64,000 nucleotides of DNA from Nostoc sp. 'Peltigera membranacea cyanobiont' 210A (GCF_002246015.1 NZ_NOLJ01000001.1:783749-847748), one strand, 5' to 3'. Shown: positions 52,416-63,228, counted from the first letter of the stretch. Program-made: numbers and translations. Notes: a model not told the origin generated them from the letters alone.

Positions 52416-53762
52416 ATGCGTATCCGCCGCTTCGCTAAAGTGCTAGCTGCATTTCTCACTGGAGTAATGCTGGTGCATCTGCTATATGCTTGTTCACCAC
52501 GTTCTCAAGCCGCAGAGAAAACTAGACTAACGATCGCCACCGTTAATAATGGCGACATGGTGGTGATGCAAGGGCTTTCTCGCAAATTTGAGCAAGCTAA
52601 TCCTGATATTCAACTCCGGTGGGTTGTGCTGGAAGAAAATGTGTTACGCCAACGCACAACTACAGATGTTGCAAGCCAAGGTGGGCAATTTGATGTGATG
52701 ACCATCGGTTCCTATGAAACACCAATCTGGGCTAGACGGGATTGGTTAAGACCCTTGGATTTAGGCGCAAACTATGACGTAAATGACCTACTCAAACCTA
52801 TACGAGAAGGGCTTTCCAATAACGGGAAACTCTATGCCGTGCCATTCTATGGGGAAAGTTCCATGCTGTACTACCGCAAAGACTTGTTTGAAAAAGCCGG
52901 GATTGCGGTTCCTCAACAGCCAACTTATCCCCAAATGAGAGAATGGGCAAGCAAAATCCACGACCCAGCGCATGGGGTTTATGGGGTTTGCCTGCGTGGG
53001 AAACCTGGTTGGGGTGAAAACATGGCATTTGTTTCCACATTGGTTAATACCTATGGTGGACAGTGGTTTGATATGAAGTGGCAACCAACGATCAATACTC
53101 CAGCTTGGAAAGAGGCGATCGCTTTTTATGTCGATCTGCTCAACAAATATGGGCCGCCAGGAGCCAGTTCCAATGGATTTAACGAGAATCTGGCATTATT
53201 CTCAACAGGTAAATGCGGTATGTGGGTAGATGCAACTGTTGCCGCAGGGTTGTTATCCAATCCCAAAGAATCCCAAGTTTATAACAAAGTTGGCTTCGCT
53301 CGTGCGCCAATTGAAAAATATCCCAATGGCTCAAATTGGCTTTGGGCTTGGGCGTTAGCGGTTCCAAAAACCTCAAAATCACCAGAAGCCGCGCAAAAAT
53401 TCGTTGCTTGGGCAACCTCTAAAGAATACATTCAACTGGTTGCCAAGGAAAATGGCTGGGTTGCTGTACCACCAGGAACTCGGACTTCCACTTATGAGAA
53501 TCCCAACTATCGGAAAGCTGCACCCTTTGCAGAAATCGTGCTGGCAGCGATTCAATCTGCTGATGTTACCCGTCCATCTGCACAACCAACTCCTTATAAG
53601 GGAGTTCAATACGTTGATATTCCAGAATTTCAGGCGATTGGTTCTTCAGTCGGGCAAACTTTAGCGGCGGCATTGACCAATCGAACTTCGGTAGATCAAG
53701 CGTTGCAGCGATCGCAGAAATCAACTGAACGTTTCATGAAACACACAGGTTATATCGAATAA
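52416..53762 (+). CDS. Polyol ABC transporter substrate-binding lipoprotein
   Basis: 448 residues. Signal peptide with lipobox LLYACS, giving a lipid-anchored cysteine at 26. The solute-binding family 1 pattern follows: RLTIATVNNGDMVVMQGLSR, EQANPDIQLRWV, VPFYGESSMLYYRKDLFEKA. It resembles the sorbitol/mannitol binding proteins SmoE and MtlE. It would deliver a polyol to the membrane permease, which in this locus is damaged. First gene of the forward cluster. Confidence 0.92.
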   Translation: MRIRRFAKVLAAFLTGVMLVHLLYACSPRSQAAEKTRLTIATVNNGDMVVMQGLSRKFEQANPDIQLRWVVLEENVLRQRTTTDVASQGGQFDVMTIGSYETPIWARRDWLRPLDLGANYDVNDLLKPIREGLSNNGKLYAVPFYGESSMLYYRKDLFEKAGIAVPQQPTYPQMREWASKIHDPAHGVYGVCLRGKPGWGENMAFVSTLVNTYGGQWFDMKWQPTINTPAWKEAIAFYVDLLNKYGPPGASSNGFNENLALFSTGKCGMWVDATVAAGLLSNPKESQVYNKVGFARAPIEKYPNGSNWLWAWALAVPKTSKSPEAAQKFVAWATSKEYIQLVAKENGWVAVPPGTRTSTYENPNYRKAAPFAEIVLAAIQSADVTRPSAQPTPYKGVQYVDIPEFQAIGSSVGQTLAAALTNRTSVDQALQRSQKSTERFMKHTGYIE

Positions 53763-53902
53763 TTCTCAGATGTTCCACAGCGATACCAAACCCAGAAACC
53801 CAGATTTAATCTGATTTTCTTAATTACGAATTACGAACTTGTACTGAGCGTAGCCGTTGGCGCAGCCTCTCGTAGAGAAGTATTACGAATTACGAATTGC
53901 TT

Positions 53903-54619
53903 ATGTCTTCTTCATTAGCGGTAAAACCTCAATCCGAAACGCCACCTCCCACCAAGCAACGGACTACGCGGCAAGTGTCAACCTTACCTCTGGTTGCGCC
54001 TTCGGTCGTTCTCCTACTGCTGTGGATGATTGTACCTCTGGTGATGACTGTATGGTTTTCCTTTCAGCGTTATAACTTGCTGAATCCAGATGCACGCAAA
54101 TTCATCGGGATTGAAAATTTCACTTTCATCCTCAGTGACTCAGCTTTATGGACATCGATCGCCATCACAATAGTTTTGGTTGTTTCCGTTTTAGCAATCA
54201 CAATTGGTTTGGGCACACTCCTAGCAATTCTCTTTGACCAAGACTTTTATGGTCGTGGAGTGGCGCGGGTGCTGGCAATTTCCCCATTTTTCGTTATGCC
54301 CACAGTTAGCGCCCTGATCTGGAAAAATATGCTGATGCATCCAGTGAATGGGCTGTTTGCTCAAATTACTAGAGGTTTGGGTTTGGGGGCGATCGATTGG
54401 TTTGCCAGTGTTCCATTACTTGCCATCATTATTATTGTTTCGTGGGAATGGCTGCCCTTTGCTTTGCTGATTTTGTTGACTGCAATTCAGTCACTCGATC
54501 GCGATCAGTTAGAAGCTGCCCGGATGGATGGCGCAAATGCGATCGCACCCATCCTCATCTTCGGCTGGCTGAGTCAACGGCAATTAGTCCGGGGTCTGAC
54601 TTTTGGTGCGGTGAAATGA
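53903..54619 (+). pseudogene. Chimeric sugar ABC permease: MalF-like start fused to MalG-like end
   Basis: Start ATG 53903. Residues 1-211 are the first 70 percent of a MalF/SmoF-type permease with membrane helices and the EAA loop (QSLDRDQLEAARMDGANA). Immediately after comes PILIFGWLSQRQLVRGLTFG and AVK-stop, the terminal helix and tail of the second, MalG/SmoG-type permease. The join coincides with the HIP1 octamer GCGATCGC at 54539-54546. About 1.1 kb encoding the end of one permease and most of the other is missing, so no full channel can form from this locus. Confidence 0.85.
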
Positions 54620-54798
54620 GTGAAGGCAGACACTCTTACAGCTTTGCGTAAAATCCTGGCAAATTGAGGGTTGAGATTTAAACGCAAAGGGACGCAGAGG
54701 TAAGCGCAAAGGTACGCAGAGAATTTGCTACGAATTAATTAAATGTTGCACTCTTCTCTGTGTGACAAAAAACTTAAACCCATTAATGGAAACATTTT

Positions 54799-55956
54799 AT
54801 GTCAACAGTTGCTTTAAGAAATATCCATAAAACCTACGCCGACACAGAGATCATTAAAGGCATCGATCTCGACGTGGGCGATCGCGAATTTGTTGTTTTC
54901 GTCGGCCCCTCCGGCTGTGGAAAATCAACCTTACTCCGCATGATTGCTGGACTAGAAGAAATTTCCTCCGGCGATTTACTCATTGATGGACAAAAAGTCA
55001 ATGATGTACCACCCGATAAACGTGGTTTAGCAATGGTGTTTCAAACTTATGCCCTGTATCCCCACATGACAGTGGCAGAAAATATGGCCTTTAGCCTCCG
55101 GCTTGCGGGTATGCAGAAAGCCCAGCGTTATGAAAGGGCGCGTGAAGTCGCTCGCATCCTGCAACTAGAGCCACTCTTAAACCGGAAGCCCAAAGAACTA
55201 TCAGGAGGACAACGGCAACGGGTGGCGATCGGTCGTGCTTTGGTGCGTAATCCCAAAGTATTTTTGTTTGATGAGCCACTGTCTAACCTAGATGCTTCAT
55301 TGCGGGTGCAGATGCGGATTGAGCTTGCCAGTTTACACGACAGTCTGCAAGCCACGATGATTTATGTTACCCACGATCAAGTTGAGGCAATGACCCTTGC
55401 CGACAAGATTGTGGTGTTGCAGGGCGGCATCATCGAACAAATGGGTTCTCCCCTGGAACTTTACCATCATCCCCGCAATCTATTCGTTGCCGGATTTATT
55501 GGTTCGCCAAAAATGAACTTTATCTCGGTTACGGTGTCAGCCGTCAATGACTCTGGTACAACAGTCAGACTCCCTGGTGACGCAACCGTAATGATTCCGG
55601 TGAAACCCAAAACCCTCTCAGTTGGGGATAGAGCAACATTAGGGATTCGTCCCGAACATCTGCGGCTGGATCAAAATAACCCAAGCGTGAATGGCGAAGT
55701 ATTAGTCGTAGAACGATTGGGCGGAGAAACCTATCTCTACATCAAGATTGCAGGTGGCGAAACCATAGTTGTGCAAACAGACGGAGATAATCCAGCCAAA
55801 ATGCACGATTACGTTCCTATTTGCATTAACGGTGAGCTTTGCCATCTGTTCGATCGCGACGGTGAAGCCATCCCCAAAGTTCATCGTCACCACCTAACCC
55901 AGAATGAATCCCATGAACAGCAATATCAGCACAGACTCAGCAATCAAGCTGAATGA
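54799..55956 (+). CDS. Sugar ABC transporter ATP-binding protein (MalK/SmoK/UgpC type)
   Basis: 385 residues. Walker A GPSGCGKST, Q-loop, signature LSGGQRQRVAIGRAL, Walker B VFLFDEPLSNLD and the H-loop in VTHDQVEAMT. The C-terminal TOBE/regulatory domain is that of MalK-type ATPases (IRPEHLRL). It would energise polyol import, but its channel partners are fused and truncated just upstream. Its end overlaps the dehydrogenase gene by 44-53 bases, so the two are translationally linked. Confidence 0.93.
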   Translation: MSTVALRNIHKTYADTEIIKGIDLDVGDREFVVFVGPSGCGKSTLLRMIAGLEEISSGDLLIDGQKVNDVPPDKRGLAMVFQTYALYPHMTVAENMAFSLRLAGMQKAQRYERAREVARILQLEPLLNRKPKELSGGQRQRVAIGRALVRNPKVFLFDEPLSNLDASLRVQMRIELASLHDSLQATMIYVTHDQVEAMTLADKIVVLQGGIIEQMGSPLELYHHPRNLFVAGFIGSPKMNFISVTVSAVNDSGTTVRLPGDATVMIPVKPKTLSVGDRATLGIRPEHLRLDQNNPSVNGEVLVVERLGGETYLYIKIAGGETIVVQTDGDNPAKMHDYVPICINGELCHLFDRDGEAIPKVHRHHLTQNESHEQQYQHRLSNQAE

Positions 55957-57400
55957 GGCATCTCTGTCTCATTTAGGCAATAATATTCGCGTACCCAATT
56001 ACGATCGCCATCAAATCACTAACGGTATTGTCCATATCGGTGTGGGTGGGTTCCATCGCGCACATCAGGCTTTATACCTGGATAATTACTTTCATCAAAA
56101 TCCCGGTAGTGAATGGGGAATCTGCGGGGTTGGGCTACTAGAATTCGATAAACGAATGCGGGATGCACTTAAATCACAAGATTGTTTGTATACCTTAGTT
56201 GAGAGATCCCCAGAAGGCGATCGCGCTCGTGTGATTGGAGCAATTACAGAATATCTGTTTGCCCCAGATAACCGCCAAGCTGTGATTGACACCTTAGCAG
56301 ATCCTAAATGCCGCATCGTCACCCTCACCATTACCGAAGGAGGCTACTACTATATTGAAGGTAGTGGTGAATTCGATACCAATCACCCAACAATCCAGTA
56401 CGATTTGCAGCATCCTGACGAGCCAATTGGAGTATATGGCTTTTTGACAGCAGCCCTCGATCGCCGTCGTCAACAAGGAATAGCACCATTTACCGTGTTG
56501 TCCTGCGACAATCTCCAAGGTAACGGCAACATTGCCCGCAAAATGTTAACCGCATTTGCCCAAATGCAGAACCCGAAATTGGGGCATTGGGTTGCCGAAC
56601 AGGTAGCTTTTCCTAACTGCATGGTCGATCGCATTACCCCCGCCACAACTCCAGCAGATATCAAAATGGTGGCGGAACAGTTTAACATCGATGATGCCTT
56701 TCCAGTTGTTGCCGAACCGTTTCTTCAGTGGGTAGTTGAAGACAATTTCAGCGCAGGTAGACCTGATTGGGAATCAGTTGGGGTTCAAATGACTAGCGAT
56801 GTTCATCCCTACGAGATGATGAAAATCCGGTTGCTCAACGCCAGTCACTTGTTGATTGGCTATCTCGGTTCTTTGGCAGGTTACACATACGTCCATGAGG
56901 TCATGGCAGATCCATTGATTCGGCAAGCTATCGATCGTTTGATGGCAGAAGTTACACCGACACTGCAACCTGTACCGGGGATTGATTTAGATAATTACAA
57001 AAAGACCTTAATTGAACGCTTTGCCAATCCCAAGATTCGCGATCAACTCCCGCGTCTTTGCCTGAATAGCTCCGCTAAAATGCCAAAATTTGTTCTTGGC
57101 TCAGTCCGTGACGCGCTGCATCAAGGAGGAGCGATTGACTACATGAGCCTAACGGTTGCTGCTTGGTTCCGTTACCTCAACGGACAAGATGATCAAGGTA
57201 ACACCATTCCCATTGATGACCCAATAGCAGGTACTTTGACTCAACTAGCTCATTCAAGTGGCTCTGATGCCAAACCATTGCTCAATTTAACTGAGATTTT
57301 TGGCGATTTGTCCCAATCACCGCTTTTTGTTGATGCAGTTACGAACCATTTACGCAGGTTATATGAGTTTGGAGCTAAAGAAACATTAGCCCGATTCTGA
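55904..57400 (+). CDS. Mannitol/fructuronate-type polyol dehydrogenase
   Basis: 498 residues; start at ATG 55904 or 55913. Long-chain dehydrogenase of the MtlK/UxuB family: GIVHIGVGGFHRAHQALYLD near the N-terminus binds NAD, and the catalytic lysine region is in the C-terminal half (MMKIRLLNASHLLIGYLGSL). It oxidises mannitol, arabitol or sorbitol to fructose or xylulose. In proteobacteria the same gene follows the ATPase gene of the mtl/smo operon. It is out of frame with, and overlaps, the ABC gene. Confidence 0.92.
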   Translation: MNPMNSNISTDSAIKLNEASLSHLGNNIRVPNYDRHQITNGIVHIGVGGFHRAHQALYLDNYFHQNPGSEWGICGVGLLEFDKRMRDALKSQDCLYTLVERSPEGDRARVIGAITEYLFAPDNRQAVIDTLADPKCRIVTLTITEGGYYYIEGSGEFDTNHPTIQYDLQHPDEPIGVYGFLTAALDRRRQQGIAPFTVLSCDNLQGNGNIARKMLTAFAQMQNPKLGHWVAEQVAFPNCMVDRITPATTPADIKMVAEQFNIDDAFPVVAEPFLQWVVEDNFSAGRPDWESVGVQMTSDVHPYEMMKIRLLNASHLLIGYLGSLAGYTYVHEVMADPLIRQAIDRLMAEVTPTLQPVPGIDLDNYKKTLIERFANPKIRDQLPRLCLNSSAKMPKFVLGSVRDALHQGGAIDYMSLTVAAWFRYLNGQDDQGNTIPIDDPIAGTLTQLAHSSGSDAKPLLNLTEIFGDLSQSPLFVDAVTNHLRRLYEFGAKETLARF

Positions 57401-57519
57401 CAGAGAACTTAACCAGAAGTAAAAACCGCAACCTGCCAAAAAATTCCTTTTTAATCTCTTAACTCTGTGTTCTCTGTGCCTCTGCGGTTTAATTTAACGT
57501 GAGTTCGACAGAACTAAAA

Positions 57520-57755
57520 ACCGAATAAAGTTAATAGTAAAACTGGACGACGACCATAGCGATCGCTAATGCTTCCCCAGAAGGGTGTAAAAAGAATTAC
57601 ATCAACGAATATGCTGCGAAAAGTAGTGTGGCTTCGTGAGGTTTTGCACCATAATGTTGAGCGTACAAAGGAAGTAATGGCAGGATAATTCCAAACCCTA
57701 CTAAGTCAATGAATACGTTTAAAAATAATATCAACTTAGCTTTGCTATTGTGCAT
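57520..57755 (-). pseudogene. MFS transporter remnant (TetA-type N-terminus)
   Basis: From ATG 57755: [40 protein letters not shown] and LLFAAYSLM, then a stop. A shifted frame continues [20 protein letters not shown], which is motif A of MFS transporters. Only about 80 codons remain, so it is a dead fragment, at the junction between the polyol cluster and the RTX gene. Confidence 0.8.
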
Positions 57756-57805
57756 AAAATTTCCTTAATTTATTTATTTTGTGAGTTGCAATCCGATGGA
57801 AAGTT

Positions 57806-60800
57806 TTAGATCAATACGTTATTATCAATAATGAGCGACTCAGCAGAGACGTTATTTAAGGTGACTAATAAGCTGAATTCTTGCGTGGGTCTAAATCCAT
57901 CTGCATCGATTTTAATTTGGGTATTGACACCACTAGAAGTAAACCTTAAGTAGCCATCAGTAATTGGATTACTACTGCTGTAACCGAGACTTGCTAACAA
58001 GTTTGTCAAAACTAGTTTGTCTTGTTTGGTATTAAAATCAGTGATGGTGTCAGCGCCAGTGCGATCGCTGAAGGCTTGATAAATAAATTGGTCAAAACCA
58101 GTTCCTCCCATGAGGATATCATTGCCATCTCCACCCACAAGTTGGTCGTTGCCTCCACCACCAAACAGAATATCATTACCTACACTTCCACGTAAAAAAT
58201 CATCACCACTGCCTCCATCAATAGTGTCATTACCGCCTTGACCATTGATGACATCATTTGATTTATCAAGACCTTTGATGTTGTTGTCGAGGTCATTAAT
58301 AAATGTGACTGTGTTGCCTTGAAAGATACTAGTTTGAGTGGAATCAGCATTAATTACATCAAAGCTGTCGCTGGGTTTATTTTCTCCATCGAATAAAAAA
58401 TTGCCAATTGATATGGAAAGATTATCTAGATTTTCCAGAGCTAAGTTTTCTAAGGTAACTTTAGTATCGCTGTCAGCAATTCCTTCAAATGTAATCTCTA
58501 CATTGCTGCCGATTTGAGTTAGAAGTAAATTTTGCGCTGTTAAGCCAGTTCGCTGGAATTTCATAGTATCGACTTCGGCGATCGCTGCTGAAGAAAGACT
58601 ATTACCTCTACCGACACCTGTAAAATTAACAATTGTATGGCTTCCCTCGCCATGAGATATAACAAACTGTTTTTTACCGCCAGTACCGGAAACTGTATCT
58701 GATTCATCAGCACCAATATCCACAGTGGCGAACTTCACACGATTAAAACCAATGCCACCTTGGTCGAAGGGGATAGCTTCTGTGGTATTACCGTTTTTAT
58801 CTAAATCAGTTGTGTCTGTTGGAATATTGGCATTATTGCCAGCATTAACAGCAATACTAGTCGGAATTAAAGCATGAGTCGCTGTAGCTTTCTCATTATT
58901 CTGCAAAATCGGGTTGAGAACCTGATTGATGTTTGTAATGCCCGCTTGGGCAAAAGTAATATCACTACCAGTACCAACTGTACCAACTGCCCCAGCAGTA
59001 GTAGCAATTAAGTTATTTGCATTGCCTGCGATCTGACTGGTGTCCCTATCACTAAACAAATCAGGTGCTTCACCACCAACATCAATATTACCAGCAACAA
59101 TAGTGTTTTTGAGGGTGACACCTTCAACCGAAGCAAAGATTCCTCCACCGTTGCCAACTCCATCATTGTCGGCATCAGCTTTGTTATTGGTAACAGTAAC
59201 GTTAGTGAAGGTAGTTAGGGCATTGTTATATAGTCCACCACCATCGCCAGTGCTTTGATTGCCAGAGATTGTACTATTGACAACATTAATTGTATTAACG
59301 TTATAGATACCACCACCACCACCTAGCACTTGGTTATTGGCAAAGGTACTGTTGATTATATAAGCTGTTCCTTGGTTATAGATACCGCCGCCTAAAAAAG
59401 CTTGATTATCTGCAAAAGTACTGTTAATGACAGTCGTACTACCAAAGTTAGCGATGCCACTACCCAAGTTTGCTTGGTTGTTAGTTACAGTAGTATCTGT
59501 CAAAGTTAGAGTCGTACCGCGATTAACTTGAATCCCGCCACCAAAGGCAAATCCTACATTACCTTGAGCAATTTTCAAATTATCAATTGTGACATCTGTC
59601 CCATTCTTTGATATTTGGAAAACGCGAGAAGAATTGTTGCCACTGATTGTTAAATTGTTTGCCCCTGTTCCAGAGATAATCACATCGTCTGTAATGTTCA
59701 ATTGCCCAGAGGTCAAGGTAATACTTTGGGGAGTAGCAAACACTCCAGAAGTATCAAAGCTGACTGTATCAGCGCCTGCAAAATTATTAGCGTTTTCTAT
59801 CGCTTGTCGCAGCGACCCTTCTCCACTGTCATTGATGTTAGTGACTACTGTATCGTTAGCAGCAATAGTCACACTAGCTGTTGCGTTTGCTGTATCAATA
59901 TCGTAAGCTGCATTGGCAACTAAATTCAGTTTTAAGGTTTCATTTCCTTCTGCTGCAATATCGTTAATGCCAGCAAGGTTAATATCAATCAAGCTTTGCC
60001 CATCTGGGATTATAACTGTGAGGTTATTACCGGAAACCGATACATTACCACCATTCAAAGTGTAATCTTGAACAGAAGCGCTACTGATGTTATTAAGAGT
60101 CAGGAAAACTGTTAAATTGCCATTCGTATCAGTGCGGTTGAGGCGATAAGTGCCTATTGTGCCGTTTTCTGTGGCTGTGGATGCGATCGCACTCAGACTA
60201 ACATAAGATTTTTGAACTTCAAAAGCACCAATATCAACACTGCCAAATTTGATGCGGTCAAATCCTGTACCGCGTTGGTCATTAGTTACGCCAGGAAGGA
60301 TAAAAATATTATTACCAGCGTTAATGGCAACTGAGTCGGCCAGTAAGGCTTGGGTTTGGGTAAAACCGCCGTTATTGGCTAAAGAACCTAACCCCGGATT
60401 GGGATTTACAATATCGTTGCCAGTACCAATAGTTCCAATTGTTCCGGCAGTACTACCTACAAGATTATTGGCATTGCCAGTAACATTGCCAAATATATCA
60501 GGAGCTTCATTACCTTTATCAAAATTCGCAGCTATGATGCTGTTTTTCAAGATAATATCGCTATCAAAGACAACATCAAAGTTAAAAATTCCTCCACCTT
60601 CACCATTACCATCATTGTCTGCATCTGCTGTATTATTAGCCACGGTGCTGTTAATGGAAGTCAATGTTCCGCCACTTTGAAAAATCCCGCCACCGTCTAA
60701 GTTAGCCTTATTACCAGAAACAGTACTATTGATGGCTGTAAATGTGCCATTGAAATTGCCGACACCGCCGCCAGACAGACCAGCTTGGTTGCCAGATACC

Positions 60801-61669
60801 GTACTATTAACAAGTGTGACTGTACCTCTATTGTCAATACCTGCATCTAAGTTTGCCGAGTTTTCAGATATTGTGCTGCTGGTTATGGTAGTTGTACCGA
60901 AGTTGAAGATGCCCCCGCCACGAGTAGCTGTGTTGTTAAAGAGTATGCTGTTACTTAGATTAAGAGTGCTACCATTATTAACTCGAATACCACCTCCAGT
61001 ATCAAAACCGGCATTCCCATTGCTAACAGTAATAGCATCAATGGTGACATCTGTTCCGGTTTCAGAGATGTTGAAGACACGAAAAGCATTACTTCCGCTA
61101 ACATTAAGCTTATCTGCACTAGTGCCTTGAATAGTGACATTATCAGTAATTGCCAGTTGATCTGATGTCAAGATAATTCGATCGGGCAAGTCATCAGTAA
61201 ACACAGCCCCAGCAAAGCTGATTGTGTCAGCCCCAGCAAAAGTATTAGCATTTTCAATCGCTTGCCTGAGTGACCCTTCACCTCTGTCATTGGCGTTAAT
61301 TACTACTGTATCGTTATGGTTAATCGTAACGGTAGCTGCATTTTGCGTGGTATCGATGTCGTAAGGTGCATCAGCAGTCAAAGTGAGTTTAACTGTTTCA
61401 TCAGCTTCGGCTTGAATGTCATCAATGGCAGTTAGGTTTATATCGACAAAACTTTGTCCATCGGGAATAACTACTGTGATGTTATTTCCAGAAAGTGTTA
61501 CGTTGTTGGCGCTGAGATTGTAGTCATCGATCGCAGCACTACCATCAATGGTAAGTTTGACGGTTAAATCGCCAATAGTGCGATCGCGACTAATACGGTA
61601 AGTCCCGCGAGTGCCACCTTCTGTAATAGTAGAGCCTAAAGAGGTAATTGCAGCTTTAGATAACATCAT
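57806..61669 (-). CDS. RTX-type surface protein with Calx-beta and parallel beta-helix repeats
   Basis: 1287 residues, no signal peptide. Two large internal repeats: Calx-beta-like domains (about 5-105 and 490-600) each followed by a parallel beta-helix region with [11 protein letters not shown] at the start and the choice-of-anchor pattern (about 130-480 and 630-970). The C-terminal part has RTX nonapeptides ([37 protein letters not shown] at about 1150-1215) and a terminal [15 protein letters not shown]-type secretion signal. Such proteins are exported by type I secretion, folded by calcium, and act as adhesins or matrix proteins. No T1SS genes are adjacent. Confidence 0.88.
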   Translation of the reverse strand: MMLSKAAITSLGSTITEGGTRGTYRISRDRTIGDLTVKLTIDGSAAIDDYNLSANNVTLSGNNITVVIPDGQSFVDINLTAIDDIQAEADETVKLTLTADAPYDIDTTQNAATVTINHNDTVVINANDRGEGSLRQAIENANTFAGADTISFAGAVFTDDLPDRIILTSDQLAITDNVTIQGTSADKLNVSGSNAFRVFNISETGTDVTIDAITVSNGNAGFDTGGGIRVNNGSTLNLSNSILFNNTATRGGGIFNFGTTTITSSTISENSANLDAGIDNRGTVTLVNSTVSGNQAGLSGGGVGNFNGTFTAINSTVSGNKANLDGGGIFQSGGTLTSINSTVANNTADADNDGNGEGGGIFNFDVVFDSDIILKNSIIAANFDKGNEAPDIFGNVTGNANNLVGSTAGTIGTIGTGNDIVNPNPGLGSLANNGGFTQTQALLADSVAINAGNNIFILPGVTNDQRGTGFDRIKFGSVDIGAFEVQKSYVSLSAIASTATENGTIGTYRLNRTDTNGNLTVFLTLNNISSASVQDYTLNGGNVSVSGNNLTVIIPDGQSLIDINLAGINDIAAEGNETLKLNLVANAAYDIDTANATASVTIAANDTVVTNINDSGEGSLRQAIENANNFAGADTVSFDTSGVFATPQSITLTSGQLNITDDVIISGTGANNLTISGNNSSRVFQISKNGTDVTIDNLKIAQGNVGFAFGGGIQVNRGTTLTLTDTTVTNNQANLGSGIANFGSTTVINSTFADNQAFLGGGIYNQGTAYIINSTFANNQVLGGGGGIYNVNTINVVNSTISGNQSTGDGGGLYNNALTTFTNVTVTNNKADADNDGVGNGGGIFASVEGVTLKNTIVAGNIDVGGEAPDLFSDRDTSQIAGNANNLIATTAGAVGTVGTGSDITFAQAGITNINQVLNPILQNNEKATATHALIPTSIAVNAGNNANIPTDTTDLDKNGNTTEAIPFDQGGIGFNRVKFATVDIGADESDTVSGTGGKKQFVISHGEGSHTIVNFTGVGRGNSLSSAAIAEVDTMKFQRTGLTAQNLLLTQIGSNVEITFEGIADSDTKVTLENLALENLDNLSISIGNFLFDGENKPSDSFDVINADSTQTSIFQGNTVTFINDLDNNIKGLDKSNDVINGQGGNDTIDGGSGDDFLRGSVGNDILFGGGGNDQLVGGDGNDILMGGTGFDQFIYQAFSDRTGADTITDFNTKQDKLVLTNLLASLGYSSSNPITDGYLRFTSSGVNTQIKIDADGFRPTQEFSLLVTLNNVSAESLIIDNNVLI

Positions 61670-62407
61670 TCTCAGTATTTTTATGCCAATATTAGAATTG
61701 AAAGTGTAATCAGGCTAAAACAAAATATTTATAAAATAATTTCTCATTCTCATCTCTGTACTGTTATTTTTAGAAATGTTATCAATATGGATAAATATTA
61801 AATCTCACTAATTTTTAAAGTAAATATATATTATATTACTGAAAATATTTCTACACTATAAATAATAAAATAAATATATTTAAATTTTAAAAGATACTCC
61901 AGCCAAGTCTTTGTTTAAGATAAATCTTAATAGTCCTTACCTTAGAAGTTTCTTTTAATACTCTCTATTTTAGTTAAAATTAATCGCGAACTACTAGAAA
62001 ATGCTTTATAAAATAACCGATTTTGAAGTTTTTTTCAGACTATATAATTTCTTAAAGTTAATAGCGTTTTGGTGATTGAGAAACTTTTTCACCGCTACCT
62101 GAAGAGAGTGAAAGGTAGTATGTACTGCTAAATTCCCTCAGATAAAATCTTCAAACTTTAACAGCTTTTACTTTCACTAAATCTCTATACAGGTAGCAGT
62201 AATAATTTTACACTCTGTTAAGTTCAAAGCAACAATTTAGTTACTTTGAATCATACATATTATCTTGGACTAATACCAATTCTCTGTGAAGCTGCATATT
62301 ATTTTGCTCCCTCCCAGCCTCCCCGCAAGTTCGGGGAGAGGCCGCAGGCGGTAGGGTTCTTTCTATGCTTCTTCATACAAAATTGCTATAAATTAGAACA
62401 ATTTTAT
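61670..62407. other. 738-base AT-rich region upstream of the RTX gene
   Basis: Very AT-rich, no supported ORF. It must hold the RTX promoter. At 62277-62391 lies a second copy of the CCAATTCTCTGTGAAG element (compare 46605-46699), with the right end CTTCATACAAAATTG. Confidence 0.45.
62277..62391. mobile_element. 115-bp element with CCAATTCTCTGTGAAG end, copy 2
   Basis: Left end CCAATTCTCTGTGAAGCTG is identical to that at 46605; the right end CTTCATACAAAATTGC is an imperfect inverted match. The interior contains CCTCCCCGCAAGTTCGGGGA, a GC-rich hairpin. Confidence 0.55.
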
Positions 62408-62668
62408 TTAGCCACCAGATAATGCTTTTAGGAAATTATAACCAACTAGTAAAGTCCCAGTTGTACTGTTGAAAACTGTATTATTAACAACCTTATTCCC
62501 GGCTTGTCCAGCATCAGTAGTTATATCGTTAAGGTCACTCCCAGTCTGTGTAAGAGTACCATTCAACCCATCGACAGTACCACTAAGACCGGTACCACCA
62601 TTACAAATTTTGAGTTCTTCTTCAGTAAGTTCAATTATCACACCTAAATTCACGATTTCATAATTCAT
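62408..62668 (-). CDS. Double-glycine-leader peptide, putative bacteriocin-like precursor
   Basis: 86 residues. The leader (1-25) ends with LTEEELKICNGG, the pattern of leaders cleaved by C39 peptidase-ABC exporters after Gly-Gly. The core of 61 residues (TGLSGTVDGLNGTLTQTGSD ... YNFLKALSGG) is rich in Gly, Thr, Asn and Val, has no cysteine and little charge, and may form a membrane-active helix or beta structure. The exporter and modification enzymes are not in the window. A repeat of GACAGTTAA lies upstream (62923-62982). Confidence 0.7.
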   Translation of the reverse strand: MNYEIVNLGVIIELTEEELKICNGGTGLSGTVDGLNGTLTQTGSDLNDITTDAGQAGNKVVNNTVFNSTTGTLLVGYNFLKALSGG

Positions 62669-62922
62669 AATTTGTTACCTTCAGGCTAATGTTTGTTAAC
62701 GGGACTTAGATATTTTTGAGCAGAAATAAGCCTCAAACCCATACAGATTAAATAAAATACATCAAAGACTCAAAAATGCTTGAAACCTAGATATATTAAG
62801 AAACTAGGCTTAACCATGTCCAAGGATCTCTGTATATAGATTTGAGTTTTTTTATGGCTACTTTTTGTTTAAGTCCCATTAATTGCATACTAATATTCTC
62901 ATTTGTGAACATAGCTGTCAAG

Positions 62923-62982
62923 GACAGTTAAGACAGTTAAGACAGTTAAGCAATTAATTAAAAAAATATAGTGGACAGTTAA
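62923..62982. repeat. GACAGTTAA direct repeats (three in tandem, one apart)
   Basis: GACAGTTAA occurs at 62923, 62932 and 62941 in tandem with 9-base period, and once more at 62974. It lies about 260 bases upstream of the double-glycine peptide gene and could be an operator for it or be unrelated. Confidence 0.7.
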
Positions 62983-63072
62983 GACATTCAATTTAAAAAT
63001 TAAGTCCTAACTAAAGAAAAAGTAAGTCATCAATAACTGATTTAATATCTGACTTTTCCCGTTAAGTCTCTT

Positions 63073-63228
63073 ATGCAAGCTGCCAGCCCTCTCTACGAGA
63101 CGCTACGCGAACACAGAGGTCGTGTAATTTTAACCAGCCTCGCCACAGTACCTGGATACCAATGGGTGTTTTGCTTCGATGTTCGAGGTAGCCACCAAGA
63201 CGAGCAACAGGTTCAACAGTCCAACTAA
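63073..63228 (+). CDS. Possible 51-residue ORF, perhaps a gene fragment
   Basis: The frame reads MQAASPLYETLREHRGRVIL, VPGYQWVFCFDVRGS and a Q-rich end. The first part is encoded by a dispersed repeat fragment. Aromatic residues and a smooth codon pattern in the second half suggest the end of a real protein. There is no ribosome-binding site. Confidence 0.2.
   Translation: MQAASPLYETLREHRGRVILTSLATVPGYQWVFCFDVRGSHQDEQQVQQSN

Noticed and set aside
60729-61130. Plus-strand ORF opposite the RTX gene (also 59589-59906 and 60249-60680)
   Set aside because: These are complements of the repeat-rich RTX coding sequence; biased codons keep the opposite strand open. They have no ribosome-binding site or recognisable fold.
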